Both the position numbers and the translations under genes were made by a program. Positions 17,093-25,320 of a DNA stretch of 64,000 bases are shown here, one piece after another. The stretch comes from Sphingomonas sp. IC-11. Its GTDB lineage: Bacteria > Pseudomonadota > Alphaproteobacteria > Sphingomonadales > Sphingomonadaceae. How positions within the stretch are numbered: the first letter of the stretch is position 1; every line of letters begins with the position of its first letter. The notes beneath the pieces were generated by a model. The model ran no database searches. It was not told the origin of the DNA and saw only the letters and a program-made list of their open reading frames with translations. The stretch covers positions 62,001-126,000 of the forward strand of contig NZ_JAJNDU010000003.1 in assembly GCF_021043365.1 (NCBI RefSeq), given 5' to 3'.

Positions 17093-18792
17093 ACGCCGCC
17101 CTATTGCTGGAACACTACGCGCGGATTGCGGACGCACCCGATGCCATCGCTCGGTTGCGCCGGTTCGTTCTGAACTTAGCCGTGCGTGGCAAGCTGGTGG
17201 ACCAGGACGTGAGCGATGAACCGGCGTCGGAACTGCTGGTTCGGATTTCGGCGGAAAGGGCGCGGCTAGTAAAATCAGGCGAGGCCCAGAAGTCAAAAGA
17301 CTTGGCCGACGCCGCAGAAGACGCAGATTTCGATCTGCCGCCGACTTGGGCTTGGACACGTCTCGGATCGATCACTTCTTATATCCAGCGGGGAAAATCG
17401 CCAAAGTATGCTGAGGCCGATGGCGTTCCTGTCATTTCGCAAAAATGCGTTCAGTGGAGTGGGCTAAACCTCGGCGCTGCGCGGTTGATCACGCGCCAAT
17501 CGCTTGAAGCTTACGAAAAGATCCGCTTCCTTCGCGATGGCGATCTGCTCTGGAACTCTACCGGAACAGGGACCATCGGACGCATAATCAGATTGGATGA
17601 CCCACCGGCGCAACTGGTGTGCGACAGCCATGTCACGGTTGTTAGATGTCTGATCGCAAACCCGGAATACGTCCGCGTCTGGTTGCGATCAGACCATGTC
17701 TACGGCACCATCGAAGGCCGCGCTGCTGGCTCGACTAACCAAGTCGAATTGACGGGCCAAATGGCCATCGGCCAAGTCGTCCCTCTCCCTCCGCTTGCTG
17801 AACAGCACCGCATCGTCGCCAAGGTCGATGAGTTGATGGCCCTGTGCGATCAGCTTGAGGCGGCGCGGGCAGAGCGCGAGGCAACGCGTGACACGTTCAC
17901 CCTGTCCACCTTGGCCAAACTCAACACCCCCGATCCCGAAACTTTCGGTCAAGACACCCGCTTCGCGCTGACCAATTTAGCCCCACTCACCACCCGCCCC
18001 GACCAGATCAAGCAACTGCGCCAAATTATCCTCAACCTCGCTGTTCGCGGCAAACTGGTCGGGCAGGACGCGGCGGATGAACCGGCGAAGGATTTGGTTC
18101 AACGTATTCAGCGGCCAATTCAGGAAATCGCCCAAAGCTTAAGGCTTAAGGTTCCTCAGTTGCCCTCAATGTCAGATGATCAAGCACCGTTCGAATTGCC
18201 AGTCGGCTGGTGCTGGGCGCGGTTTCCTGAACTCGGTGCTTTCGGACGTGGCCGATCCAAGCACCGCCCGCGCAACGACCCAGCCCTATACGCTGACGGC
18301 AAACATCGCATGATCCAAACCGGCGACGTGGCACGCTCCAAAGGGCTAATCCAGACGCATACTGCAAAATACAATGATGTCGGCCTAGCGCAGAGCCGCC
18401 TGTGGCCGGCGGGAACACTTTGTATTACAATCGCTGCGAATATCGCAGACAGCGGCATTCTCGGTTTTTCCGCTTGCTTCCCGGATAGCGTGGTCGGATT
18501 TGTCCCCGCTCCCTGCTTTGAGAATGCCCGGTATTTCGAGTACTTCATGCGGACTGCCAAGGCTGACTTGTTAGCATTTGCCCCGGCCACGGCGCAGAAG
18601 AATATCAATCTTGATATCCTGATGCAGGTCATGATCCCGCTGCCGCCACTCGCCGAACAGCAACGCATCGTCGCAAGGGTCGATGAACTGATGGCGCTGT
18701 GCGACCAACTCGAAGCAAGCCTCATCACGGGTGGACAAACCCGCTCCCGCTTGCTGGAAGCCGTCCTGCACGACGCTTTGGAGCCTGCTTAA
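17089..18792 (+). CDS. hsdS: Type I specificity subunit, S subunit with two target-recognition domains
   Basis: A 567-aa protein with two repeats. Each repeat has a conserved block LNLAVRGKLV, then a variable target-recognition domain (starting DLPPTWAWTRLG and ELPVGWCWARF), then a conserved spacer PPLAEQxRIVAxVDELMALC. The first repeat covers about residues 1-285, the second about 300-567. This gives a bipartite recognition sequence. The near-identical spacer blocks (about 17803-17875 and 18643-18715) could allow exchange of domains by recombination. The stop codon overlaps the start of the next gene (TAATG), so the following gene is coupled to the restriction system. Confidence 0.93.
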   Translation: MNAALLLEHYARIADAPDAIARLRRFVLNLAVRGKLVDQDVSDEPASELLVRISAERARLVKSGEAQKSKDLADAAEDADFDLPPTWAWTRLGSITSYIQRGKSPKYAEADGVPVISQKCVQWSGLNLGAARLITRQSLEAYEKIRFLRDGDLLWNSTGTGTIGRIIRLDDPPAQLVCDSHVTVVRCLIANPEYVRVWLRSDHVYGTIEGRAAGSTNQVELTGQMAIGQVVPLPPLAEQHRIVAKVDELMALCDQLEAARAEREATRDTFTLSTLAKLNTPDPETFGQDTRFALTNLAPLTTRPDQIKQLRQIILNLAVRGKLVGQDAADEPAKDLVQRIQRPIQEIAQSLRLKVPQLPSMSDDQAPFELPVGWCWARFPELGAFGRGRSKHRPRNDPALYADGKHRMIQTGDVARSKGLIQTHTAKYNDVGLAQSRLWPAGTLCITIAANIADSGILGFSACFPDSVVGFVPAPCFENARYFEYFMRTAKADLLAFAPATAQKNINLDILMQVMIPLPPLAEQQRIVARVDELMALCDQLEASLITGGQTRSRLLEAVLHDALEPA

Positions 18793-19676
18793 TGGCCATG
18801 GACCTCGCCACCATTCTCGGTTCGCGGTCACAAAGGCGTTCGTTCTTGCTCGCCACTGGGTTGGTATTGGCCATCGGGCTGGCGGCGGCGATGGCTGTGG
18901 CACATTGGGCACCATCTTCACCTGTGTGGAATGCGATTGTCGGCATCCTGGGGTCTATCGCTGCGGGTGGGGTTTTTGCCCTGCTTTCGGGCCTCTACCT
19001 CTGGTATTTTTTCGCCGATCCCGACGAGTTGGCGGCTCAGTCCTACATCTTTCCAAAAGACATCGCCGAAAATCTGGAAACGCTCGCCAGGACGGCGACA
19101 GAATACAAGGTTTTCGTAAGGACCGGGCGACATTTCCGGGCAAGAATTTTGCCCATGCTAGTCGAACAAGCTCTTGCCTCCCGCTCCCCGGTTCACATCG
19201 ACGTCGTGCTGTTAGATTTTCGGGAAAGCGCCCTGTGCGAACGCTATGCAGGTTATCGACGGTCCTCTTCGTTTGACCGGCAGGCGTGGAATGCGGATTA
19301 TGTCCGAAAGGAGGTTTTGGCGACGATACTCGCGGTTTTGAGGGCAGCCAACGATAACAGCGGGCTGATCCGGGTAGATTTATATCTCAGCCGCCGGCTT
19401 TCGACGTTCCGGATTGAAGGCTCCGCTGATGCGCTGATGATTACCCGGGAAGACCCTAAAGATGCGGCGTTCAGATATCAGCGAGGGCAATCCGAATTCG
19501 CCGCTTATCGCGCCGAATATGGTTGGGTTCTGGATGAAGCAGAGCACATAGCGGGATCAGCGGCAGGCAATCTGCCGACTTCGCTTGGGGCGCTTTTCGG
19601 AGGCGGTGTCGTTTCTGCTGATCAAGAAGCTGCCGCAGGAGATGCCACAGGGGCTCCATCGCCTTATGCGCGTTGA
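18792..19676 (+). CDS. Two-helix membrane protein with PLD-like cytosolic domain, coupled to hsdS
   Basis: A 294-aa protein; the ATG at 18792 shares a base with the hsdS stop. Two hydrophobic helices are visible at about residues 18-38 (SFLLATGLVLAIGLAAAMAV) and 45-72 (AIVGILGSIAAGGVFALLSG), then a soluble part of about 200 residues. The soluble part contains YKVFVRTGRHFRARILPMLV and VHIDVVLLDF, a strand-helix-strand pattern like half of a phospholipase D fold, and a later LIRVDLYLSRRLSTFRIE. No HKD motif is present, so it is probably not an active phospholipase; it may sense a nucleotide or protein. I do not recognise a named family. The operon position suggests a defence-related role. Confidence 0.75.
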   Translation: MAMDLATILGSRSQRRSFLLATGLVLAIGLAAAMAVAHWAPSSPVWNAIVGILGSIAAGGVFALLSGLYLWYFFADPDELAAQSYIFPKDIAENLETLARTATEYKVFVRTGRHFRARILPMLVEQALASRSPVHIDVVLLDFRESALCERYAGYRRSSSFDRQAWNADYVRKEVLATILAVLRAANDNSGLIRVDLYLSRRLSTFRIEGSADALMITREDPKDAAFRYQRGQSEFAAYRAEYGWVLDEAEHIAGSAAGNLPTSLGALFGGGVVSADQEAAAGDATGAPSPYAR

Positions 19677-20298
19677 AGACGAGCTGCCGCTGAGAGACTT
19701 GCTTTTAGGGCGTTTCGACGCGGACGAAGGCCTGATGCTTATCAAAAGATGGCTGACGAGGGAAAACCCTGTCTGCTTGCGCCACCCTCATGGATTTTAC
19801 GTGGCGCTGCTCAAGCGGGGCTTAGATGAAGAATGGCGATTTCACCTATGGCCGAAAGGCCCGCGCGTCATAACCGGCATGCCAGCGTTCGTTCATACGC
19901 ACGACAGCGATGTCGAAAGTCGGGTATTGTCCGGCGCGTTGACCAATACCCTGTATGATATAGCTCATGTCTCTTCTGAAGGTCAGCCGTTATATCAAGT
20001 AGGCTACTCGGCTGATCGATACCTATCAACAACCCGAAACTGGCTGGAAAATACCGGAAGCCGGATTATAGTTTGCAGACGAGAAGAGCAATACGTTATC
20101 CCTGGCAAAGGTTACATCGTCGATGCAGATGATTTCCACGAAGCGACAATCTCAGAAAACTGCGTCACAGCAACACTGGTAAGAATGACGGCAAGGCGCC
20201 CTGCAACTGTCTATGTTGCTGGTGTCGACGGATATGCGTCGAGGATAGACTTTGTCCGCACGCCCGTCGCCGGGCGGCAAATCGCAGAGCAAATCTGA
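19666..20298 (+). CDS. Cupin-fold protein, last gene of the restriction operon
   Basis: A 210-aa protein from the ATG at 19666, overlapping the membrane-protein gene by 11 bp; an alternative ATG is at 19642. A cupin metal-binding motif is visible: GMPAFVHTHDSDVESRVLSG fits G-x5-H-x-H-x4-E-x5-G, and the second half has YIVDADDFHEATI with a third histidine. The overall layout (HLWPKGPRVITGMPAFVHTH) resembles cysteine dioxygenase-like and other small-molecule cupins. I cannot name the substrate. No membrane segment is seen. A terminator follows at 20361. Its coupling to the two-helix protein suggests the two act together. Confidence 0.7.
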   Translation: MRVEDELPLRDLLLGRFDADEGLMLIKRWLTRENPVCLRHPHGFYVALLKRGLDEEWRFHLWPKGPRVITGMPAFVHTHDSDVESRVLSGALTNTLYDIAHVSSEGQPLYQVGYSADRYLSTTRNWLENTGSRIIVCRREEQYVIPGKGYIVDADDFHEATISENCVTATLVRMTARRPATVYVAGVDGYASRIDFVRTPVAGRQIAEQI

Positions 20299-20360
20299 TA
20301 CCTTGTAGAGTTAAGCCAGCAGGTATCTTTATAGGGTTTACCCGCCCGAGACACCGCCGT

Positions 20361-20384
20361 GAGACGCTGCTGGCGTCTCCTTTT
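20361..20384 (+). terminator. Rho-independent terminator after the restriction operon
   Basis: A perfect 7-bp stem GAGACGC/GCGTCTC (20361-20367 with 20373-20379) with a 5-nt loop TGCTG, followed by CTTTTGG. It is 63 bp after the cupin gene and 66 bp before the resolvase start, which marks the end of the hsdR-hsdM-hsdS-membrane protein-cupin operon. Confidence 0.7.
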
Positions 20385-20449
20385 GGTTGACGCAGGAATT
20401 TCAAGACACTTGGCACAGCGGGTCAGACCCATCCGAGACAGGAGATGCC

Positions 20450-21001
20450 ATGATCGTCGGTTACGCGCGCGTCAGTTCCAGCAGCCAGAGCCTTGAGGTC
20501 CAGCACGAGCAGCTTGCGGCTGCCGGCTGCGAGAAGGTGTTCTCCGAAAAACGCAGCGGTCGGACGACTGAGGGGCGTGATGCGCTAACTGACGCGATCG
20601 ACTTCGTGCGAGAGGGCGACGTTCTGGCCGTCACCCGGCTCGACCGGCTCGCGCGATCGGTGGTAGACCTGCATCGGCTGATCGAGCGGCTGACGGCCAA
20701 GGGCTGCGGCTTCCGCGTCCTCCAGCAATCGGGTATCGACACGACCACCAGCACTGGGAAGCTCACCCTGTCTATTCTCGGTGCGGTGGCGGAATTCGAA
20801 GCTGATATCCGCCGTGACCGCCAGCGCGACGGGATCGAGCGCGCCAAGGCGAAGGGCGTGTATCGCGGGCGCAAGCCCAGCATCGATACCGCCCGGATCG
20901 AGACGCTGATGGCGGCAGGGATGGCCCCCGCCGCCATCGCCCGCGAAATGGGCGTCGGTCGCGCCAGCATCTATCGCTTGATGCCAAACCCGTCTGTTTA
21001 A
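20450..21001 (+). CDS. Small serine recombinase (resolvase/invertase family)
   Basis: A 183-aa protein starting MIVGYARVSSSSQSLEVQHE, with AGGAG 5-9 bp upstream. The catalytic serine is in YARVSSSSQSL at about residue 9-12. RLDRLARSVVDL carries the conserved arginines, and the C-terminal helix-turn-helix is APAAIAREMGVGRASIYRLM. It has the size of Tn3-type resolvases and Hin-type invertases. Its stop codon lies within a 17-bp palindrome (20991-21007), one of two inverted copies bracketing the next two genes, so it could act there. It is convergent with the TGT-like gene, with 6 bp between stops. Confidence 0.92.
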   Translation: MIVGYARVSSSSQSLEVQHEQLAAAGCEKVFSEKRSGRTTEGRDALTDAIDFVREGDVLAVTRLDRLARSVVDLHRLIERLTAKGCGFRVLQQSGIDTTTSTGKLTLSILGAVAEFEADIRRDRQRDGIERAKAKGVYRGRKPSIDTARIETLMAAGMAPAAIAREMGVGRASIYRLMPNPSV

Positions 21002-21008
21002 CAGACGC
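20991..21008. repeat. 17-bp palindrome, left copy
   Basis: The sequence CGTCTGTT-T-AACAGACG is a perfect palindrome around a single central base and spans the stop codon of the resolvase gene and the gap to the convergent TGT-like gene. The 17 bases 20992-21008 occur again, inverted, at 24352-24368. Possible roles are a recombination site, a ParB/RepB binding site, an operator or a weak bidirectional terminator. Confidence 0.75.
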
Positions 21009-22303
21009 TATCGCAGATCTTCGTCTTCGTCGGGGCCACCACCGAACATGGCAAGGCTATGCTTACCAGCCTTGGCGTGCCGGACGGCTCCATCGAAGTC
21101 GCCTGCCTCCACCCGGTCGAACACCTCGACGATGCGATCGCCGCCCTTGTGGACCGCGAAGGGGATGGCGAGCTTCGCCCGGTTCTCCCAATCGTCGCCA
21201 TGCTCCATGTCGAACCAGCGGTTCGCCTGCACAAGCGCGGCCAGTTCGACATAGAGACTATGATGCGTCAGCATCATCGCGCCGGTCGTATCGAACCGCT
21301 TTTGCCGGTCGGCACCCGTCGCGTCCGTCATATCGAGGAAATCGCCGATCCTTCGGCCTCGCCCGATCGGGCTGTCGAACGGCCACGGATCATTACCCGA
21401 GATGCCATGTGCCTCTGCGGCGACACGGTAGTTCGTGAGGCGGATGTTTTGACCATCGGCGAGAAGACCCGTAATGATCTGCCCGAGTGACTGCGTGTAT
21501 CGGAAGCTGGTCGAGCTATCGAAGCTGATCCGGACGCCAGCCCCCAGCAGGGCACGAAGCTGGCGCTGTATGACGGTGAGGTAGATCGCGATACCGGGGT
21601 GATCTGTTCCAAACACATGGAACCAAGAATTGCCGGTGATCCGGCCGTCCCGGATCATCTCGACCAGCAGTTCCAGCACCAGCGAGATATCCTTGCGGCG
21701 CGCTCCCGCAAAACCGAACCCGTCCAACGGAGCATCGGCGACAGCCTCGTACCAGCGCCGACACTCTGCGTTAGATGTGCCCTGTATCATGTTAAGCAGG
21801 CGCATCCCGTTACCGGGATCGCGATAGGCCAGCGCATATTCGATAGAGGTCAACGTGTGGTCGAGGCATTGTCGGAATGTCATCGCGCCGGACACCCCTC
21901 GCCCGATGCAGGCAGTCGGCACGTCCACGATGACGCCAGCATCACCTAGGCGCTCCTGCGCGCTCAAAGCTTCCCTGCGGAGGTCCTCAATATCGTGGAT
22001 CGGGATGGCTCCGTGAATGAAGCCGAAGCCACCGCTGTCCACAAAGATGGTGCTGTCCGCGCGGTCGCGCTGCGACACCATGGTCTCCCTTACGCCGTCG
22101 CGGCGGGCGAAGTCTGCGCTGTATAGGGCATGGCCATAGTGGAACAATGGCCGGCTCGGACGGCTTAGGAAATCCAGCCGCCGGGGCGTGACGCCGATTT
22201 TGCGCGGCGGCGTGGCACGCATAACGAAATGGCTATAGTTCTGCCCGAGCGCGGGCAGCGGAAGGGCGTAGTCGGCCATGGCGGCCGTCAGGTCGATGGT
22301 CAT
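21008..22303 (-). CDS. tRNA-guanine transglycosylase-superfamily protein, DpdA-like
   Basis: A 431-aa protein; the ATG at 22303 has AGGGA upstream and is preferred to a GTG at 22336. The TGT barrel motifs appear in order: VDSGGFGFI (Asp about 89), IVDVPTACIG (Asp about 127), LNMIQGTSNAECRRWYEA (Gln about 174), DGFGFAGAR, HVFGTDHP, and RISFDSSTSFRY, whose Asp (about 262) sits where TGT has its nucleophile. The C-terminal MMLTHHSLYVELAAL matches the last TGT helix, but the CxCxxC zinc motif of tRNA enzymes is absent. TGT enzymes swap guanine for 7-deazaguanines in tRNA, and DpdA relatives do so in DNA. The island context favours DNA. No preQ0 synthesis genes are nearby, so substrate would come from the host. 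Confidence 0.75.
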   Translation of the reverse strand: MTIDLTAAMADYALPLPALGQNYSHFVMRATPPRKIGVTPRRLDFLSRPSRPLFHYGHALYSADFARRDGVRETMVSQRDRADSTIFVDSGGFGFIHGAIPIHDIEDLRREALSAQERLGDAGVIVDVPTACIGRGVSGAMTFRQCLDHTLTSIEYALAYRDPGNGMRLLNMIQGTSNAECRRWYEAVADAPLDGFGFAGARRKDISLVLELLVEMIRDGRITGNSWFHVFGTDHPGIAIYLTVIQRQLRALLGAGVRISFDSSTSFRYTQSLGQIITGLLADGQNIRLTNYRVAAEAHGISGNDPWPFDSPIGRGRRIGDFLDMTDATGADRQKRFDTTGAMMLTHHSLYVELAALVQANRWFDMEHGDDWENRAKLAIPFAVHKGGDRIVEVFDRVEAGDFDGAVRHAKAGKHSLAMFGGGPDEDEDLR

Positions 22304-22352
22304 CGGATGTATCCCTGAACGCCCCGCGATCCTCACGGGGCGCGGTGGAAGA

Positions 22353-24020
22353 TCAGGCGGCAGGGCGAGCTACAAGCGAGATCGGCTTGAAGGCCGTGGC
22401 GAGGCGGGTGCCGGCCGATGTCGCAGCGGGCATGAACAGGTCATAGTGTGCCCGCGACGAGCGGAACCGCCAGCGAAGCGCGGCCTTCTGCTCGTCCAGC
22501 GCAAGACTGACTTCCCCCGGCTTCGACGCTTCCAGCAGGAGAAGCAGGTTGCGAAAATCGGCGGCGGAGACATGAACGGCTTCCATGGCTCCTTCTGCCT
22601 TGGCGACCAGCACATTCTCCTTGCTGATCGTCACGCCGAACAACCCATCCTTCATTGAAAGCGATATGGCCTTGCGGGTGCTCGCCGCCCGCCTGATCCG
22701 TTCGTGGGCGGCGATGACGCCCATCAGGAAGCCGGTCGGCGCGAGATCGCAGAGGAATTGCGCGACCTCGTCGAACTGGCGATCATCGCGAACGACATGA
22801 ACCGTGTCGCGCGGCTCGCCCTGCCGACCATAGGTCGGTATCCTCGGGCTGAACAGCAGGCCACGTCCGCCAAGCTGGTAATTCGGGTGAAGCGCCGCCT
22901 CGCTGCGGACATGCCACGTCCGGTCGATCAGCGTGCGCCCCGGCTCCGGCGCTTCTTCGGTGATTTCAACCGCATTTCGCTGAGCCGGTTTATTCAGGTT
23001 CAGCCCGAGCTTGCGGTGAACCTGCGGCGGCAGCATCACGTCATAACCGGGCCACTCATCGAATGGGCTGGCGATGTCCGTGATCCTGACCATATTGCTC
23101 GCGCCGGCCGCGAGATGGGCCGACACGATCACCGAGTGATCCGGGCGAAAAACGATGTGCGGCTCGGTCTGTCGCTTGGGCGACTTCTTGTCCTTGGGAT
23201 CGTCGTCGTGAACCTTGACCAGGCTGGTATCGTCCAGCGTGATCGCAATAGTCGCAAGCGTCAGTTCGTGGAGAACCTGCGCGCGGCCCTCGCCGATATC
23301 CCGGTTCGCCAGTGCCGCCGTCACGTCCTGCACATCGAGGGAGACGTTCGGCACCGCCGCCGTCTCGCCGTCCTTCACCACCGCCAACGCAAAGCTCGAT
23401 GCCGAAATATTGCCAAGCAGATCGGCGATGCGGCCTTGAACGATGTCGCGGACCTTCTTGCCGTCGAGGCGGATGACGCCGCGCGGATTGTCATCGATGT
23501 TCTCGTTCCGCGCCAGATCAGCCAGCTTGCGGAGGCCGCCTATCTCATCGACCTTGGCGGTCAGCTTCGCCACGCAATCGTCGCTATAGGCCCATGGAAA
23601 GCCCGAGCCGGCCGCGATCACCAGCCCCTCCATGCCACTGGCGATCGCGTCCAGCAGTTTGCCTGCATCCTTCCCATCTTTTGGATCGAGGCGATCGAGA
23701 CGGGTGGCGAGTGTCGCCGCCGCCATCGTGATCTTGCTGCCGCTTGTCCGCAGGCCGATGGCCTTCAACCGGGGTTCGAAATAGCTATTCGACCCGGCTC
23801 CGCCGTTTCGCATGTAGTCGATGGAGGCCCTGACCACGACCCGGATCAGCACCTTGTCGCGATTGACCATCACGGTGCCGATGCCTTCGCGGGTTTGCTC
23901 GCGCCAGCCTTCCTTGCCGACTTCGTCTAGCGTCGCTTCGCCGGCAAGCACGGCGCTCTCGGGCGCAGGTTCATAGACCGGCTCGCCTGCTGCGGGCTGC
24001 GCGCTCTTCTTCCTGACCAT
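22353..24020 (-). CDS. Conserved-looking protein of unknown function, partner of the TGT-like gene
   Basis: A 555-aa protein from the ATG at 24020 (GAGAGG 6 bp upstream); the frame is open 72 codons further but that part looks non-coding. It starts MVRKKSAQPAAGEPVYEPAP. The middle contains helical stretches (GLRKLADLARNENIDDNPRG) and a charged KDKKSPKRQTEP. The C-terminal third alternates strands and helices, with KAISLSMKDGLFGVTISKEN and VSLALDEQKAALRWRF then YDLFMPA, which faintly recalls a sliding-clamp repeat. No Walker, nuclease or transmembrane motif is seen. It is 49 bp upstream of the TGT-like gene on the same strand, so the two probably form one transcript. I do not recognise it. Confidence 0.7.
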   Translation of the reverse strand: MVRKKSAQPAAGEPVYEPAPESAVLAGEATLDEVGKEGWREQTREGIGTVMVNRDKVLIRVVVRASIDYMRNGGAGSNSYFEPRLKAIGLRTSGSKITMAAATLATRLDRLDPKDGKDAGKLLDAIASGMEGLVIAAGSGFPWAYSDDCVAKLTAKVDEIGGLRKLADLARNENIDDNPRGVIRLDGKKVRDIVQGRIADLLGNISASSFALAVVKDGETAAVPNVSLDVQDVTAALANRDIGEGRAQVLHELTLATIAITLDDTSLVKVHDDDPKDKKSPKRQTEPHIVFRPDHSVIVSAHLAAGASNMVRITDIASPFDEWPGYDVMLPPQVHRKLGLNLNKPAQRNAVEITEEAPEPGRTLIDRTWHVRSEAALHPNYQLGGRGLLFSPRIPTYGRQGEPRDTVHVVRDDRQFDEVAQFLCDLAPTGFLMGVIAAHERIRRAASTRKAISLSMKDGLFGVTISKENVLVAKAEGAMEAVHVSAADFRNLLLLLEASKPGEVSLALDEQKAALRWRFRSSRAHYDLFMPAATSAGTRLATAFKPISLVARPAA

Positions 24021-24432
24021 GTATGCCTCTCTAGCTTTGAAGCCGACAGGCATTGGTGGAACTGCGAAATCCGCACAGTACACCCGCCAACCTTTCGGCT
24101 TCTGGGTGCGGCTGCGCGCCGCTGGAGAGGGTTTGACCCTTGAAGGCCGGCTTGCGCCGTTGACCGCAGGTTTCCCTGCCGCCGCCGAACCACCACCGGG
24201 CCTTGCCGTGCCCGCCAGTCCGGCATCCCCTCCCACGGCGTCGGTGTAAGGAGCGCCCCCATGATCACCATATCAAGAACATGCTTGAAGTTCGGATCAC
24301 GTCGCTGGCTGCTTACTACCTGCCGATAATCCGCGCCACAACGACGAAAATGCGTCTGTTAAACAGACATCCACTTGCTTTCGCTTAGAGTTAGGTGCGG
24401 TCGAGCACGCTTCCGGCCCGATATGTTCGCGC
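24021..24432. other. Intergenic region with the right palindrome copy
   Basis: 412 bp between the 555-aa gene and the RepB-like gene, both on the minus strand. It contains the palindrome at 24352-24369 and, on the left side, a long stretch free of stops in several frames that I judge non-coding. It is the likely promoter region of the 555-aa/TGT-like pair. Confidence 0.5.
24352..24369. repeat. 17-bp palindrome, right copy
   Basis: CGTCTGTT-A-AACAGACA at 24353-24369 matches the left copy (20991-21007) in inverted orientation; bases 24352-24368 are the exact complement of 20992-21008. The copy lies between the unknown 555-aa gene and the RepB-like gene, so the two copies enclose about 3.35 kb holding exactly two genes. 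Confidence 0.75.
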
Positions 24433-25320
24433 TTACGCCGCATTCGGAATATCAGCGATCTTCTGAAATTCGTCCAAGAGAGCTGCATGATGCTGGGCGA
24501 GGTGACGGACGATACGGGCATTGTCCAGCAGGCGGTTCAAATATCCGGTGGCCAGGACAAGATCGAGATGGTCGGTCCCGTAGCTCTGCTCCACCAGCCT
24601 AAACTCCCGGTCCAAGCTAGCCGATTCCCTCTCCATCAACGCGATCTGATCAGAGGTCAGGCCCTTTACCGCCTTGCGCCTCCCGGCCAAAAGCTGATCT
24701 TCCGGCGATGCCGCGACCAGTGATTTCGCGTAGCCGGTGGAATATCGGTTCATGGCGACCATCAGTTCTGCGGCCTCGATCTGCCGCATAGGCTTCATTT
24801 TCCGAAGCTCGGTAAAGGCGTTCAGCGGGACATGTTTATCGCGCAGCAGTTCCACGGCTTCGGGGCACATGCCGATAAGCAAGTTCCGCTTGGCGCGGAT
24901 GCTAGAAATATTGACGTTAAGGGCGCGGGCCAAGCGTTCCTCAGGCACGCCCTTGCGGATCGCGTTCAGGATCATCTTATGTTCTTGGATGATGGCAATC
25001 CGGCTGACGCGCTTATTGTATGTGAAGGCCTCATCCTCTGTCGCTACCAAGCACACGACTTCCGTCGTTCCTTGATCGCGTAAGATTTCGAGGCGGAGGT
25101 GCCCGTCTAGGATATGATACCGATCCGGTTCTTCCCGGTCACGCACCACGACCGGCGGCTCGATTATGCCTACCTCTCGGATGGAAGCAGCGATCTGACC
25201 GTATTTGATAGACTTCTTCACCGACGCCGGGACTTCTCGCAGCGGCAGAATGTCGCCGACGCCGATCCGAAGTGTCGCCTCTTCAAACGCGCGCGATACG
25301 GGGACGCTATGACGGGTCAT
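24433..25320 (-). CDS. ParB/RepB-like partition protein, second copy
   Basis: A 295-aa protein. The N-terminal ParB-type domain is at about residues 15-110, with DILPLREVPASVKKSIKYGQ and the box YHILDGHLRLEILRDQG in place of the usual GERR. A helix-turn-helix segment (PEERLARALNVNISSIRAKR) is at about 130-160. The C-terminal half (LLRDKHVPLNAFTELRKMKP, then ELMVAMNRYSTGYAKSLVAA) looks like the RepB C-terminal domain of plasmid partition proteins. It overlaps the upstream RepB-like gene by 4 bp. ParB-fold proteins bind DNA and CTP in partition, but related folds work in DNA modification. No ParA ATPase is nearby. Confidence 0.8.
   Translation of the reverse strand: MTRHSVPVSRAFEEATLRIGVGDILPLREVPASVKKSIKYGQIAASIREVGIIEPPVVVRDREEPDRYHILDGHLRLEILRDQGTTEVVCLVATEDEAFTYNKRVSRIAIIQEHKMILNAIRKGVPEERLARALNVNISSIRAKRNLLIGMCPEAVELLRDKHVPLNAFTELRKMKPMRQIEAAELMVAMNRYSTGYAKSLVAASPEDQLLAGRRKAVKGLTSDQIALMERESASLDREFRLVEQSYGTDHLDLVLATGYLNRLLDNARIVRHLAQHHAALLDEFQKIADIPNAA

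Noticed and set aside
22704..23930. 408-codon plus-strand open frame
   Set aside because: Antisense to the 555-aa gene; Arg/His-rich and without a good ribosome-binding site. The minus-strand gene has better composition and context, though it is itself unrecognised.
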